From Vandiemenella viatica (lineage: Eukaryota > Arthropoda > Insecta > Orthoptera > Morabidae): a stretch of DNA of 64,000 bases. The position numbers and the translations under genes were made by a program. The notes beneath the pieces were generated by a model that saw only the letters and a list, made by a program, of their open reading frames with translations, ran no database searches and had not been told where the DNA came from. This document shows positions 44,939-56,689 of the stretch, piece after piece. How positions within the stretch are numbered: position 1 is the first letter of the stretch; every line of letters begins with the position of its first letter. Where the stretch lies: contig JARYHS010013630.1 of assembly GCA_031002005.1 (NCBI GenBank), positions 235,545,539 through 235,609,538 of the forward strand, read 5' to 3'.

Positions 44939-45720
44939 ACCTTCGAATATATAAAATTCTATTATCAAGAACTGAGTTATATTAGAGCAGCCCGTAAGGA
45001 TAAACTTCCTGTGACAACCAAAGATCTATACAAACCTTTGACATCTGAAGAACGCAAAAACATTGTTGAATCAAAATTCGCAGACACAAATTGGCGAAAC
45101 GTATGGTCTAATATATTTCTTAAAGTTCTATCATCCGAAATTCAAGCCGTGTGGTACAAACTTGTCAATAACACTGAACCTACAAATGTGAGATTATTTC
45201 GAATCCATATGAAATCAACAGATAGATGTGATACATGTGGGAATACTGACACACTAATTCATCGTATTACTTGTGGAAAGGCTGCACATATCTGGAATTG
45301 GACGAAGCATGCAAAAGCAACTCTATTAGGTACTTCTCCATCTGAGGTTACATGCAAGATTCTAATACGACCAGACATCAAAACCATGCCACCGGAAAAC
45401 TCTATGGTCTGGGTATTAGGACAAGCAGTGTACAATATTCTAATAAAAAAACCTAAGGATCTAGATGATTATTTATCCACACTTAAAATAACACTTTGGA
45501 ATTTAAAAAACTCAACGAGGTACAAACGCCACATCGGAGAATATCTGGATAGACTTTTTCTCCGTGACCAATCTTGATGACGCATATAGCCCCTTCATTT
45601 GACCAGAGTACTCATTTTGATGTTTCTGTAACGTAGAGTGTATTATGAAACTTAAATCTTGTAATGTAGAAATGTTGTAATGTTATAAGGTTTCAATAAA
45701 CCAATTGAATTTAAAAAAAA
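44939..45720 (+). mobile_element. 5'-truncated LINE inserted in composite repeat B
   Basis: The insertion point is sharp: the host repeat reads GCCATTTAG before and TCGTCAAAATG after, matching CCATTTAGTCATCAAAACG in the uninterrupted copy. The insert ends with AATAAACCAATTGAATTT and a poly(A) tail (45713-45720). No target duplication longer than one or two bases is visible, which can happen with truncated LINE insertions. Confidence 0.88.
45011..45577 (+). pseudogene. LINE ORF2 C-terminal domain with zinc-binding motif
   Basis: An uninterrupted 188-codon frame, open upstream of its first start codon. It contains IQAVWYKLVNNTEPTNVRLF, RIHMKSTDRCDTCGNTDTLI and HRITCGKAAHIWNWTKHAKA. The pattern CX2CX7HX3C together with WY.L.N...PTN.RL is that of the zinc-binding region after the RT in some non-LTR elements (zf-RVT type). 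The RT and endonuclease are missing through 5' truncation. The intact frame and clean poly(A) tail suggest this is one of the youngest insertions here. I cannot assign the clade with certainty. Confidence 0.82.
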
Positions 45721-46827
45721 GTCGTCAAAATGTAACAAAACGACAGAGACTTACATCCGTATTTATAATAATATTACTGTGGTTTACACTCACACACTGA
45801 CTGCGAACAACACCAGAGGGATCATTATAACGTAAAGAAGTGTACACTTACAACATTGCAAGACTATCTACGATTTGCCTCGTATTGCACCCCTAACTTT
45901 CTAATATCTACAGTTTAACATTCAATCCGAATAACCTACGGCCCAGGCCTGACTCTTAAGATGAAAAACAATTTTTAAAAATCTTAGCCTTTGTGGAGAC
46001 TTCAACCGGAGACCACCACGTTCGTAAGCAAGCGCTTTAACCACTATGCTGCCAACCCACTATACGGAACACGGTACGGAGATGACCATATCCAACGTGT
46101 CTGTCTATCGCCGTATTTCGAAGTTATGAGACAACAAGTGTTATTTATACAGATAATTTTTCAACCAAATGTAGACAGAATTTTTTTCCTTGTTTAAAAG
46201 GATAAATGTGCAAAGTTTCATCGAGTTTGGATGAAAACTGTGGATTTGTATGAAGAATTACTCTGGTTCACACTCACACATTGACTGCGAACACCACCTG
46301 AGGGATCATTATAACGAAAAAAGTGTACACCTACAACATTGCAAGACTACCTACGATTTGCCTCGCATTGCACCCATAACTTTCTAATATCTACAGTTTA
46401 ACATTCAATCCGAATAACCTACGGCCCAGGCCTGACTCTTACGATGAAAAACAATTTTTAAAAATCTTAGCCTCCACGTTGATTTGAACCGGAGACCACG
46501 ATGTTCGTAAGCAAGCGCTTTAACCACTAAGCTCCCAGTTCACTATACCGGAATATGGTACGGAGACGACCATATCCAACGTTTCTGTCTATCGCCGTAT
46601 TTCGAAGTTATGAGACAACATTTGTTATTTATACAGATAATTTTTCAACCAAATGCAGACAGTATTTTTCTCCTTGTTTCAAAGGATAAGTGTGCAAAGT
46701 TTCATCGAGATCAGATGAAAACTGTGGATTTGTATGAAGAACAAACAAACAAACCAACAAACAAACATACATTCATCTTTATATATAAAGATGTTGAAAG
46801 CCGAATCGGCATTTCTTAAATTCCCAT

Positions 46828-47073
46828 TTTTTTTTCTTTTTCGTTATGGCTTTACGCCTCGTCGACGTCGAGGTCATTAGATGCGGGGAAAGGACTGGTG
46901 CAAGGAACGGGAAGGAATTCGGCCCTGGATTTTTGAAGGATGCATCCCGGCATTCGCCTCGAATGATTTGGGGAAACCATGGATTACCCAAATTTGAATG
47001 GCCGGACGGGAATTCGAAACCGCGTTCTCACGAATGCGAGGCCAGAGCGTTACCGTTTACCCACCACGCTCTA
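46828..47073 (-). mobile_element. tRNA-derived SINE (family A), complete, with target duplication
   Basis: On the minus strand it shows a head with GTAAACGGTAACGCTCTGGC and TTTCGAATTCCCGTCCGGCC, a body with GGGTAATCCATGGTTTCCCC, and an A-tail at the low-coordinate end (T/C-rich run from 46828). TTAAATTCC flanks both sides (46816-46824 and 47078-47086). Confidence 0.88.
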
Positions 47074-47087
47074 TCGTTAAATTCCAA

Positions 47088-48599
47088 TAACCAATTGGTT
47101 AATTGCCAATGCCGATGCAGTACACGAAATTTAATTTATTTACATGAATCATATTTAATACATGTTTCAATTTCTTGTGTAAAAATTATCACTTACGAAT
47201 TTAATATAGTTAATATGGCATAATTTAAAAACGTGAATGTCTGTGGATTTTACTATCTACATAGGTTAAATATTTGAAATGAAATGTTTGTTAAAATGGG
47301 TTAAATATTCCCATTGTTTATACTCATACAGAGACTGTAAAGGACTCTTTACGCAGAACGCATCTAAGTAAAGATATTATTACAATTCGTTTAATAATTA
47401 TATAAGCTACGAGATCTTGTATTTTGTTGGTGAAACAATAGTACGAGTGAACTACGTGAGACCAGACAAATCAGGATAACCTCTGTAACTCACACTCCAG
47501 AATCTATTGTAACTGTTCTTATTGCTTGGTTGAATAACTGTCGTCTAAATGATTATGAATATTTGCAGTGCCATTCTTTGCCAACACTATTTGAATTATC
47601 TGAATTACGCTTCAACAAATGGCTGACAATTGAATCCAAATAGTTTCTTTCACCAAGAAGAAGGCAGTGAATACTTCAACTTTAATAGCACTATGTGAAT
47701 CAAACTCTGCATTATTACTAATGCAAGTGCATATCATTTTTTTAAAAATTTAATTTAGTTGTGATACATCAGATGGCCACGTAAAAATTTTCCTACCAGT
47801 CTACCTTCGTATGTCAGCAGTTTCATCTTCTTTCACTGTCGCAGGTGTATTGTTTAGTTTTTCCGTCGGCTCTCCTCCTTCCAACAGAAAATTTAACCTT
47901 GCGCCTAAAACAAAATGATGTTTTGTGCCAAATTAGTGTTGTTTCATATGTTTTAGAAAATCTAAAACGTTCAAATTATTCCGATGGGAGGACGGCAAAA
48001 ATAATACAAAATTTAAAGTCTATACCTGCCACCGTGTTGAAACGTAATTTAATTGAATTCAATTTTAAACGCGCGATATACACTTTTGTTTCGTCATGAT
48101 GTGTTAATACATAGTTTGATTCAAATACTTCTAGTAAAATTGACGTATTAAATAATGAAACGAAACACACCTGAAACTTACTTTAAATCATTATGAAAGG
48201 AAAGTCTCCATCGACAAAAATGTTAACATGTTTTAATTTGTAATTACGTATCTTAATACATTTTCAAGTGAGCGTTCAGGACAAATGATTGTTTAGCTAA
48301 GCATGCCTTGTGTATCCTGAGTCACTGGAGACTATCTATGATATACGGATTACAATAAAGGTGAAAGTTTCAGACACGATATTCTGAAACTAAGGTTCAT
48401 CTTTTAGATACGCTATGTATCTTACGAAACACTTAAGAAAGATTTCTGCTTTTGATCGGAATAACGAGTATACAACGTCATATAATTGAATTATGTGTAA
48501 AATAAAACAGTCAGACACAATTTTAATATGATAACTCTATTTCGTAACGAGACTGCTGTGTCAGACTCGTACAATGTTTTAATAGCAATAGTAATTAAT
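47088..48599. other. AT-rich stretch with no recognised feature
   Basis: No coding or repeat signature seen; short frames such as 47845-48099 have no motif. Confidence 0.45.
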
Positions 48600-49390
48600 A
48601 TTGAAGGAGGGTTGGAATATTTTGCTTGAGAGTGTGCAGAGCGGAACGGTGTTTTTGCGTTAAGTCTGGAGGGAGCCGCCACCTGTAACGGTGGAACGCG
48701 ATCCTTTCTATACCTGAGCAGAGTGACATCTTTCACAATAGGGAGGGAAGGCCCGCTTATCTCCAGCACGTGCGGCCTAACTGACCCTTCTCCGGTCAAG
48801 TGAATAATTTGGCTGGACGATCCATTGTGCCGTGAGGTGAGAAATCCCCGCACGCTAACGGAAAAGTTTGGTGGCCGAAGCCAAAACTCGGAGAAGGTCG
48901 GACGTTTCCGGGGTGAGGCAGTTATGGAAGATCCTAGTGTGCATCACGTGACTGTGAACTCCCAATGAACGTGGATGTTACAAAATAGTAATTAGCTGTT
49001 TGGTATGTTCTGGGTCCACATGGCTTATGAGGACAAGGATTGGATTTCGATGGAGCTGGAGGAGATTCCGATACGACATCGGAAAAGAGGAACGATTTCC
49101 CGAGGTCCTGCGGTGGTTACTTGCGAAGAGAGAAGTCACGATATCCTCTGGTCTTCCATTACGGCAAGACTTATAACAGTACGGTTTGAGCCACCTCTGG
49201 CTTGCGGTACCTGTTGCAGTTGTCTGAAGGAAACGTGGGTGTTACCATAGTTGCCGACGCGACGCCGCTGCTGCATAAACTGTAAAGACACACAGCGATT
49301 AAAAAGAAATCAGTGTTGCGCGTTCCTCTACCCGTCAACGCCTCTGAGCAGAGTATCACTATCTTTCTGACCGTGTTAATAGCCGTCAGC
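48600..49390. other. Moderately GC-rich block of unknown origin
   Basis: About 790 bp with balanced base composition between very AT-rich flanks. Frames of 74-120 codons occur on both strands, but none has recognisable motifs. I see no terminal repeats or poly(A). It may be an LTR, an unknown transposon or conserved non-coding DNA. Confidence 0.35.
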
Positions 49391-51479
49391 AACATGAAAG
49401 TCCAAGAAAGAAATTTATTACTATAAGCTGGTATTTATGAATAGCTTTATAGACTATTAGAGGAATTTAGATGTTAGCTTCCTATGTACAATTTTTCATC
49501 TTAGCTAAATTCAATCTTGACATAGTGCTTAAATTTCTCATAAATATGTCATTGTGGTTTGTTTAGAATTAACGTCTTGTACCTCATATTGTAAGACTCG
49601 GTGTTAATTTTGTTTGAACCCTTGATTTTTATGTATTAAATTAATTGTAAAATACACCAACGTCCGTAGGCCTTCAAAGTTGAATTTTAATAAATCTGTC
49701 AGGGTATGACTTTATTAATGATTCAAGATAGCATATCACTTTGCACCCTCTTTCTATTTGATAAAATCAAATGACTGAAAACATTAAACTGATAAGATCA
49801 AAGTACTAAAAGTATTAAATTGATAAGATCAACAAAATCATTAAAAATAATAAAAAAGTAAATGGAATGCAATAAATAAAATTATCCAGCATATCCCTTC
49901 TACAATCACAATCTGTATTCTCCACACTTATTAAAACTATTTTGTATTCATATAAACGAACGTAGTACTGGTTTATGATTATCACTCAGAAATTTTTGTA
50001 CATATAGTTCATGCTAGTATTTTTAGTCTACGTTACCGTATCGTGCTGCTATAGAAGCTTAATTGCAAGGCCTACTGTATTATTTGCAGACGTAGTATGA
50101 CTTTGTAAACATTAAGTCATCAATCTGTATCCGGTTTCTAATTGGACTAAAGGATATATATACACGTTATTTTTCCTCCGAACTGTAACAGCTACTCAAT
50201 ATTAGTATTTTAACAGCAAGTTTCACTACATTATAATCAGACAGTTATTAGTGACGGGAGAATAAAAAGAGTATACACGGTGTTTGAACTGCTGACGATG
50301 AAGTATTGTACGAAGTGGCTATGTCTAGAATATATGATTACTTAGCATTTATATAGCTCTCGTAGAATCCTCTGTTGTCTTGCTTTATTTATAGACCCAA
50401 ACCGAAGGAGCTTACGCTGTTTCTTCAACATTCATTACTGGTATTAAAATAATCCATGAACTTATATAAGCGCTTGCTTATTTTATGTTTATACAGAATG
50501 AGGTTATCGATGGTGATGAACGGAGTATTCCGATCCGTGGACTACACAACACTGCGTAATCGTTGTTTCTACAACTTATGAACTAACAGCCTTCAACCTT
50601 CCACTTTTGGCAGCTCCAAGTAATCTGAGAAATCAATCGTATCGTATTCTCGAGAAAAAAAATTCAGACAGCATCACGATAAAATTATGAGAAAATACGC
50701 CAGAATGGGAATCCTCCTACCCACAAACCTAATCATACGCTTGGTCATCGACACCAAAGGAGTATACGGCTGTCTCATGGTATGTTTCAAAGGGGGGTTT
50801 GGATATTGAACGTCCATTTGTCTACTCAATTTTTTTTTTTTTTGCCTAATACTATATTTGGAATAACTAAGCTCAATTGAATATATATCGAGAAGACTGT
50901 ACATATGATAAATTTTATTGTATGAATTATGTTTACTGAAGTAATTGCATAAGCAGAACATTTAATTTACGATAAACCTAATTTTTTTGAACCAAATAAA
51001 CTGTAATGACTATTTGTGCAATTATTCTGAAACGATTGCACATCAAAGTATAGTACTTATAAATATTAGTTTTATGAACTAAGAATACTGTTGATCCACA
51101 AGATGGTACTTTTGATAAGTACATTGCTGTATGGTCTCTCCTACCGAAGGCCAAAAAAAAAAAAAAAATCAATAAAAAAAATTGTTTAAAAAAGTTCGAA
51201 TGTGACTTGCAGTTGCTTAGTTTAGTTGTTCTAATTTTGTTTTGAAAGTGACTGTGAAGCGAATATTAAAAACAAAACTCTTCACTATTAACGTAATTTT
51301 GTTTTTTGGTTTTGTTTCTTTCTTATAATATAATTACCTTTTGGACAACAAGGAAAAATACCGCAGGCTTTCTCTCAAAGTGATACCCTAGAGCCGGTAA
51401 AAAAGGGAAGCCATCGCGTTACCTGATCTTACAGAACTTTAGAGCCGTATTCGAGGATGGTGAGGGAAAAAGGTAAGCT
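49391..51479. other. AT-rich stretch with no recognised feature
   Basis: Contains short poly(T) and poly(A) runs (50829, 51153). No coding or repeat signature seen. Confidence 0.45.
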
Positions 51480-52240
51480 TGAAACTAGAAATGACAAGAC
51501 GTAAGTCAACACCTCACATTTCGATAGAGACTGGCGAGGCGACCGGCGCGGCGGCAATCGGTGGCTGCGGCGCATGGGCGACAGACGTTCGCTGGCCGGG
51601 GAGGGTCTGCGTGATAGACGGGCCTGGCCGCAGCCATCAGGGCCCATAACGTCGCTGGCAGCGGCCCCGCGATCCTTTATCCCTCTCGACCCAGCCCAGC
51701 CCTGCACGGTCGCAGAGATTTAATCTGCAACCCACTTGCTCCTCCGGGAATCAAATTCCTCCGCACATTATGTTACGCGTGGCGCGCTATAAATAAGGTA
51801 TATGCCGGAGGGTCCCGAACAAGAGGAAAGATTCGCGGCAGCAAGTGGAGAAGCCGACACAGAAAGAGAAAAAAACACAGAGAGAGGAAAGAAGCTGGAA
51901 AGGAAATGGAATTTAGGAAACGTGCAGGAGAAAGTGGGTGGGAGTTGCAGAGGAAGGGAAGGGAGTGCTACGTGGAGTTCAAGAAAGAAGGGAAGAGATA
52001 AGGCCCTGAGTGCTATTGTGTACTCAAACTGCACCCATTAAGTGTTCCCGAGGGATGTCGGAGGGGTCCCATCTGCGAAGAGCGGCGCCCGGGGAGGGGT
52101 TTATTTATTGGCACGACCTGGCCACCCTGGGCCGGGAGATCCCTGGAATCGCGCCGTGTTCCCGGACAGGCTGGTCTCGATGAAACAGTCCACTCTACCA
52201 GAATACTATACACCACAGCGAAAGTCACAGCTTTGAACGA
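51480..52240. promoter_or_regulatory. Large GC/CpG-rich island with a TATA-like box
   Basis: About 750 bp of GC-rich DNA in an AT-rich context, the strongest such island in the window. The left half (51530-51720) has GGCGAGGCGACCGGCGCGGC and similar. A TATAAATA box at 51788-51795 sits in GCGCGCTATAAATAAGG, followed by a purine-rich GAGA-type stretch (51820-52000), and a second GC block with CGGCGCCCGGGGAGGGG lies at 52080-52180. No repeat matches. A host promoter or 5' untranslated region is plausible but unproven. Confidence 0.4.
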
Positions 52241-54059
52241 ACCGTATGCTATCAAGTGTATTGCAAGAAGAAGAAGCCAGCCACGAACACTTTATCCAAA
52301 TATGATTTTTTAATTAAATGTAATACACAAAGAAAAATCCACCTTCATTTAATCACCTTAAATGGTGTTTTTGCAATATCATTATGGTTGCTTTAGAAAA
52401 AATCATTCTAATAACGAATAAAAACCACCGAAGTAAATGTTACTATGAGATCATTGTAGAAAACAGAAAAATTTGTGAGGAAATCAACCATGGCCTTTAT
52501 GAATAAACCTTACCGGTATTCTCCAGGAATGATTCTGAGGAATGAAATTGGAATGGCGACCCTCTCAGAAGCAAGGCTTTAATGCTACCGTGAATCCACC
52601 ACTCTCAAAGAAGTGTTCCACGCTTAAAACGGGGTACCAAGACTATTACACACAAGGAAATTACTCGGTCTTATATTCATTAGAGCCCTTTAGACTTCTT
52701 AATAGGTATGTAAATTTCCAAAACTAAATTTAATTTGTTTATCTTATTACGGTGGATAGACTGACATGGTCGTATCGGGAATATATCCCCATAGAAAAGT
52801 CATGAATGAATGAAACACTATCCACTTTGCTGCCAAGCATTGTTTACAAGTGCCGATTTAGTCATTTCTAAATACACCTTATCCCGGATGGTCTTCAGTC
52901 AAAAGAAAATACTTTGACGTATCCGAAGAAATAGAGGTTCGTTAAACATGAATCACATTTACTAAGAATTAACACACATCCGTTTCCGATCCAAAGGTAT
53001 TGGTGGCACTCAATGCGCAACCGATCACGTTTTCAACTCCTTGGCTGGAATGCCTTCTTTCCGTTCTCAGGACAGGAGGGCCAACCCCTCGCACACACAA
53101 GCCATTTGTATTGTTATAATGTGTCTGTTAATAATAACAATTCTGAACATCTGTTGGCAGTAAAACTTTTGAGGAGGTGGCGACGAAGATAGACTGTTAC
53201 CCGCCCATCTTAAATTCAGATCACATTTCGTACTGTGCTGGTGCTGTGGCGGAGTAAATCGCAAGAACAGCTTCAGTGGTCTTTTTAAACATTTTCCCAT
53301 TGCCGTGCCGTTGTTCACTTGAACCTAAAATCTTAAAGGTTTAGCATGTAACAAGATTAAATTTAAGTAAATATTGAAAGAATTTTTAAAACTCCTCCTA
53401 CTCCACCGAAGACTTTATTTCTAAGGTACCCACAAAATAATTGGTTGCAGTTTGTGTAAATGTATTTGATATAATTAATGTAAATATTATGCTGTGTGTA
53501 TTTATTAATTTTGCTATGCAATGGTTTTCTGTAAATTGACAACTTTCCACATCCCACAGAGCCAGTATCTTACATTGGGATCCATGGAAAATGAATGTAA
53601 CAATAGTGATGTGCACTATTTTTCAGGATAACATTACCCGTCCTCAAAAACTAGTTACCGAATGATTTAGTTAACTTTAGCTACATTTTGCAGTATATTA
53701 CAAAACGGGTTTTATATTCTACTTTCATCCCGCGTATGACACGGCCCAGATCAAGCTGTTAGTCTTCCCTGGTGTTGATAAGGATTGATCACGTACAAGT
53801 AGAAAGCAGCACCACACAACACCGAGATATCAATACATGTATTCGCTGTCGTCGACAGGAAGTGAACGTGTTACCATTAAATAGCACCACCACATATAAC
53901 ACAGATATTAATACCGTTTGTTTTTTTGTACAATAAGTAGCTTTTCGGGCACTTTTATCCTTATAAAGCCACATTTGTGTTTTGGTATACATTTCCTATT
54001 CGTGATATTTTCACACGTACATTGCTCACGTTCCGCTAGATAGAAGCACCAACAGCGAT
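52241..54059. other. Mostly AT-rich stretch with no recognised feature
   Basis: A short pair of similar blocks, AGCACCACACAACACCGAGA (53808) and AGCACCACCACATATAACAC (53882), suggests a small local duplication of about 75 bp. Nothing else recognised. Confidence 0.4.
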
Positions 54060-54071
54060 TTGGATATACTG

Positions 54072-54120
54072 CATGAGTGTGTGTGTGTGTTTGTTTTGTG
54101 TTTGTTTTTTTTTTTTTTTT
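54072..54120. repeat. (GT)n followed by T-rich low-complexity tract
   Basis: A run of about 9 TG units passes into TTTGTTTTGTG and about 18 T residues. Confidence 0.85.
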
Positions 54121-54229
54121 CCAGCTGAGTTGTATTTTGGTGAGGTCTGTAACAATTGGGCTTCAGGAGTTTACACCAAAGTAGAGTGCTGCAGGATAAT
54201 ATACATCAGGGGAAACCAGAAACACGTTA

Positions 54230-54461
54230 CCTAGCTTTTGTGGGTGAGCGGTTAACGCTCTACCTCGCATTCTGCAGGGCGCCGGTTCTAATCCCGGCGG
54301 GGCATCCAGATTTGGGTTTTCTATGGTTTCCCCAATGCACGGATGCTTCCTTCAAAAGGTAATGGCCGAATTCCTTCCAGTTCCTTGTCCCCAATCCCAT
54401 CCTGCCTCTAATGACCTCGACTTCGACTGAGGCGTAAAGCCATAAGTAAAAAAAAAAAACA
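54230..54461 (+). mobile_element. tRNA-derived SINE (family A), complete
   Basis: The head is GGGTGAGCGGTTAACGCTCT and GCGCCGGTTCTAATCCCGGC. The body has GGGTTTTCTATGGTTTCCCC, and CTCGACTTCGACTGAGGCGT lies near the A-tail (54449-54460). The flanks CAGAAACACGTTA (54209) and CAGAAACGTATT (54464) look like a diverged target duplication. Confidence 0.85.
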
Positions 54462-54584
54462 AGCAGAAACGTATTGTTGCAGATGAGCCGATTCTTCTTT
54501 AAACCTACAACACACCACCATCCTCGCCATTCATCGCATTTGATCTGCGAAATTTTCGCACGGTTCATCTAGTACACATAATAG

Positions 54585-55290
54585 TATATATATATATCAA
54601 CGTTTTTGACAAATTATTCATCATTTCTCTTGGTAACTTATTCCAATCCCTAACACCCTTACCTAGAAAAGCTTTAGCTAACAACTCAGAAAGTACCCCC
54701 TTGCCCCTCCTATTGATGTGTAGGCCATGCCTAGTGAAACCCCACCTACCAATCGTGTTCACAGGCACTACCCACAAAACAGAACTAATGCCTTTCTCAA
54801 GCAGCACTTCCGTTTCAACATTTACTCTCCTCACAGCACAGTTCAATTGTGGCCGGTCATGGCGACTTAGGACCTACATGAGATCCACCCTGGTATGCTG
54901 CGTCTCCTTCAACACCTTCCTCAGGTCACACTGTATACTATAACTCGCGTTTCATATCAATACTATTTCCTGCACCTCCCACTATCACTACTCTATCGTC
55001 TTTAGTGAAACTCCAACAAAGGGAACCTATATCCTCTATTACGTGACCTAATGTTGCACTAGGTTTGGAAAAACTTGTGACCTCTTAACCTGTTCCTAAC
55101 TGATCCTGCAAAGTGGGCATACACATCTCCCATGGCTACTACCTGGCAGCAGAACCCTTTTTATTTTTTTATTCTTGCCTTCCACGCGCTTTTCCCTAAA
55201 GGCCTGCTGCATCTTACCTACTCCTATATCTACATGAGGCTCTTCTCCTTCTGATTCTGGCAACAGGTCAAATGTGCAATAGTTCAGTTT
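54585..55290 (-). pseudogene. CR1-like LINE deletion derivative: ORF1 esterase-like end joined to RT tail
   Basis: The minus frame 54565-54846 reads, in order, NTIGRWGFTRHGLHINRRGK, GVLSELLAKA and then FLGKGVRDWNKLPREMMNN. The first part resembles the C-terminal GLHLN..G box of SGNH-esterase-like ORF1 proteins of CR1-group LINEs. The last part is the extreme C terminus of the RT ORF seen at 5.4 kb. Everything between (rest of ORF1, endonuclease, RT) is missing, with the join near 54672. Upstream sequence to about 55290 continues as decayed ORF1-like DNA. Confidence 0.7.
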
Positions 55291-55440
55291 CTTCTAAATA
55301 TCTCTAAAATAATAGTGAAATAACAAATGGAAAAATACCGTCAACATTTGGTTTAGAAAAAAAAAAAAACTCTATACCTTGTGGCGGTTACTCCTGGGAG
55401 GTAAGGGTGAAAACCTTTTACTTCTTTTGTATATTAAAAG
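55291..55440. repeat. Short relative of the tandem-array unit
   Basis: AATATCTCTAAAATAATAGT and ACCGTCAACATTTGGTTTAG match blocks of the repeat at 12.9-14.1 and 56.7-57.06 kb. Confidence 0.45.
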
Positions 55441-55742
55441 AAACCTTAGGCCGCTAATTTATTGGGTACTCAAATGGCGTACAGGCGAGGCTTATTTATC
55501 GTTAACATTGACACATTGAAATATGATAAAAAAGAACTATGCAAAGCCTCTTCTTACAATTGCCAACACATATTAACAAATAAACAAAAGCATCAAAACA
55601 CAACCACCTTTAAATTAATCTTGAAACAAACTCCCAATGTTAATTGGCAAGCAAGAAAGCTACACACACATGGTTTGTTTAAATGAAACGGGAACCATAA
55701 ATCAAACACAGTATTGACAATTAACTGTATTCGACCTCAAAT
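55441..55742 (-). other. Possible leader of an LTR element
   Basis: AT-rich DNA downstream (minus strand) of the putative primer-binding site. I see no gag-like frame. Confidence 0.25.
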
Positions 55743-55753
55743 GCCGGGCGCCA
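55743..55753 (-). other. Putative tRNA primer-binding site
   Basis: TGGCGCCCGGC on the minus strand matches the usual 5' end of retrotransposon primer-binding sites (TGGCGCC). It lies at the edge of a GC-richer block. Confidence 0.45.
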
Positions 55754-56520
55754 GGATAATTTATATTATCCACCAAGTGTGGCTTCAAGAAAGTTCGCCC
55801 CAGCTAGCTCAATATTTGGGGGTGCGAGAACTCCTAATCGTTCAGTGGTCGTTACAGGGCTGTACTCAATGACCGAATAAAAGTACCACACTGCACTTGT
55901 AGAATTATTACCGTGACGGCGATGTATTTCCCGCGACGGCGAAATTACTATAGCCCCTTGGCTATAGCGGACAATGCACCACGTCCGTGCAAGCGTAATG
56001 GATGCGTGCACAGTGACCTCACTGTACAAGGCACGCTTATTGACCCTCAGGTGCGAAGCCAAGACCAAGCGATCTCCAGCTTCGGAAGATCCGCTCCTTC
56101 TCGTCTGAAGGCTCGGAACCAAGTCCCCTCTAGCGTCCGCCGGAAAAAGCCTCCTCTCGTCACTCGTGGTGTACATAGAAAAAATACACCATCATTACAA
56201 AATGCAAAGGAAAGTCTCTCTCGATTGGTTCTGCCATTTTTAAGCTCCTCCCTTCGGCTGTCACGATAGGCGAACCTTGTCTTCCTCGACTCGGGTGAAC
56301 TCGGGATAGCCTCGGACTTTTCCGTCTCCTGTGACCTCCAAAACTTCCCGTTCGTAAACCTTGGGCTTGGGTAGTTTGTTCACCTCAGTTTACCGTTTCC
56401 CCGGTGCCAAGGGATTATACGCTTGACCAACTGCGTGAGAAGGGTAGCTGATGTCCATTGTCCCTGGCCGCCGCCAGGCTGTCGCGCCCCTCTGGCGCGT
56501 CTAGCTCAGGTGCCACAAAC
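55754..56520 (-). mobile_element. Possible long terminal repeat of an LTR retrotransposon
   Basis: A GC-richer block of about 760 bp ends, on the minus strand, next to the putative primer-binding site. It begins with TGTTTGTGGCACCTGAGC, compatible with a TG start. The expected CA end is not clear: the block ends GGATAATATAAATTATCC, a small inverted repeat. No second LTR or pol genes are in the window. Composition and the adjacent TGGCGCC are the main support. It could be another kind of element. Confidence 0.4.
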
Positions 56521-56689
56521 ACACTGACAATCCTATCCGACAATTCCTCTCTATTCTTTTTATATATATAAATATGCAAAATAACATATATAAAAATGTA
56601 CGGAATGACCCATTTTTGGTCATTCTGCTACAACCTTTACCCACCATAATTATTGCATATGTTCTTTTAACAAACCTTAAGATGTTTTT

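Larger units (their letters stand above)
44632..46797 (+). mobile_element. Composite repeat B, second copy, split by a LINE
   Basis: It has the same start (TAGCCCGTACCCGCGACTTC), internal blocks and end (TATATATAAAGAT) as the copy at 40470. A foreign segment, 44939-45720, interrupts GCCATTTAG/TCGTCAAAATG. The first unit ends at TATGAAGAA near 46259 and a second, 5'-shortened unit begins at once with TTACTCTGGTTCACACTCAC. Antisense tRNA-like stretches lie at 45985-46072 and 46466-46555. Confidence 0.82.

Noticed and set aside
51802..52041. Host protein gene starting just after the TATA box (charged, Glu/Lys/Arg-rich, 79 codons)
   Set aside because: The ATG is only about 7 bp downstream of the TATA box, too close for a transcription start between them, and the product is low complexity from a purine-rich tract.
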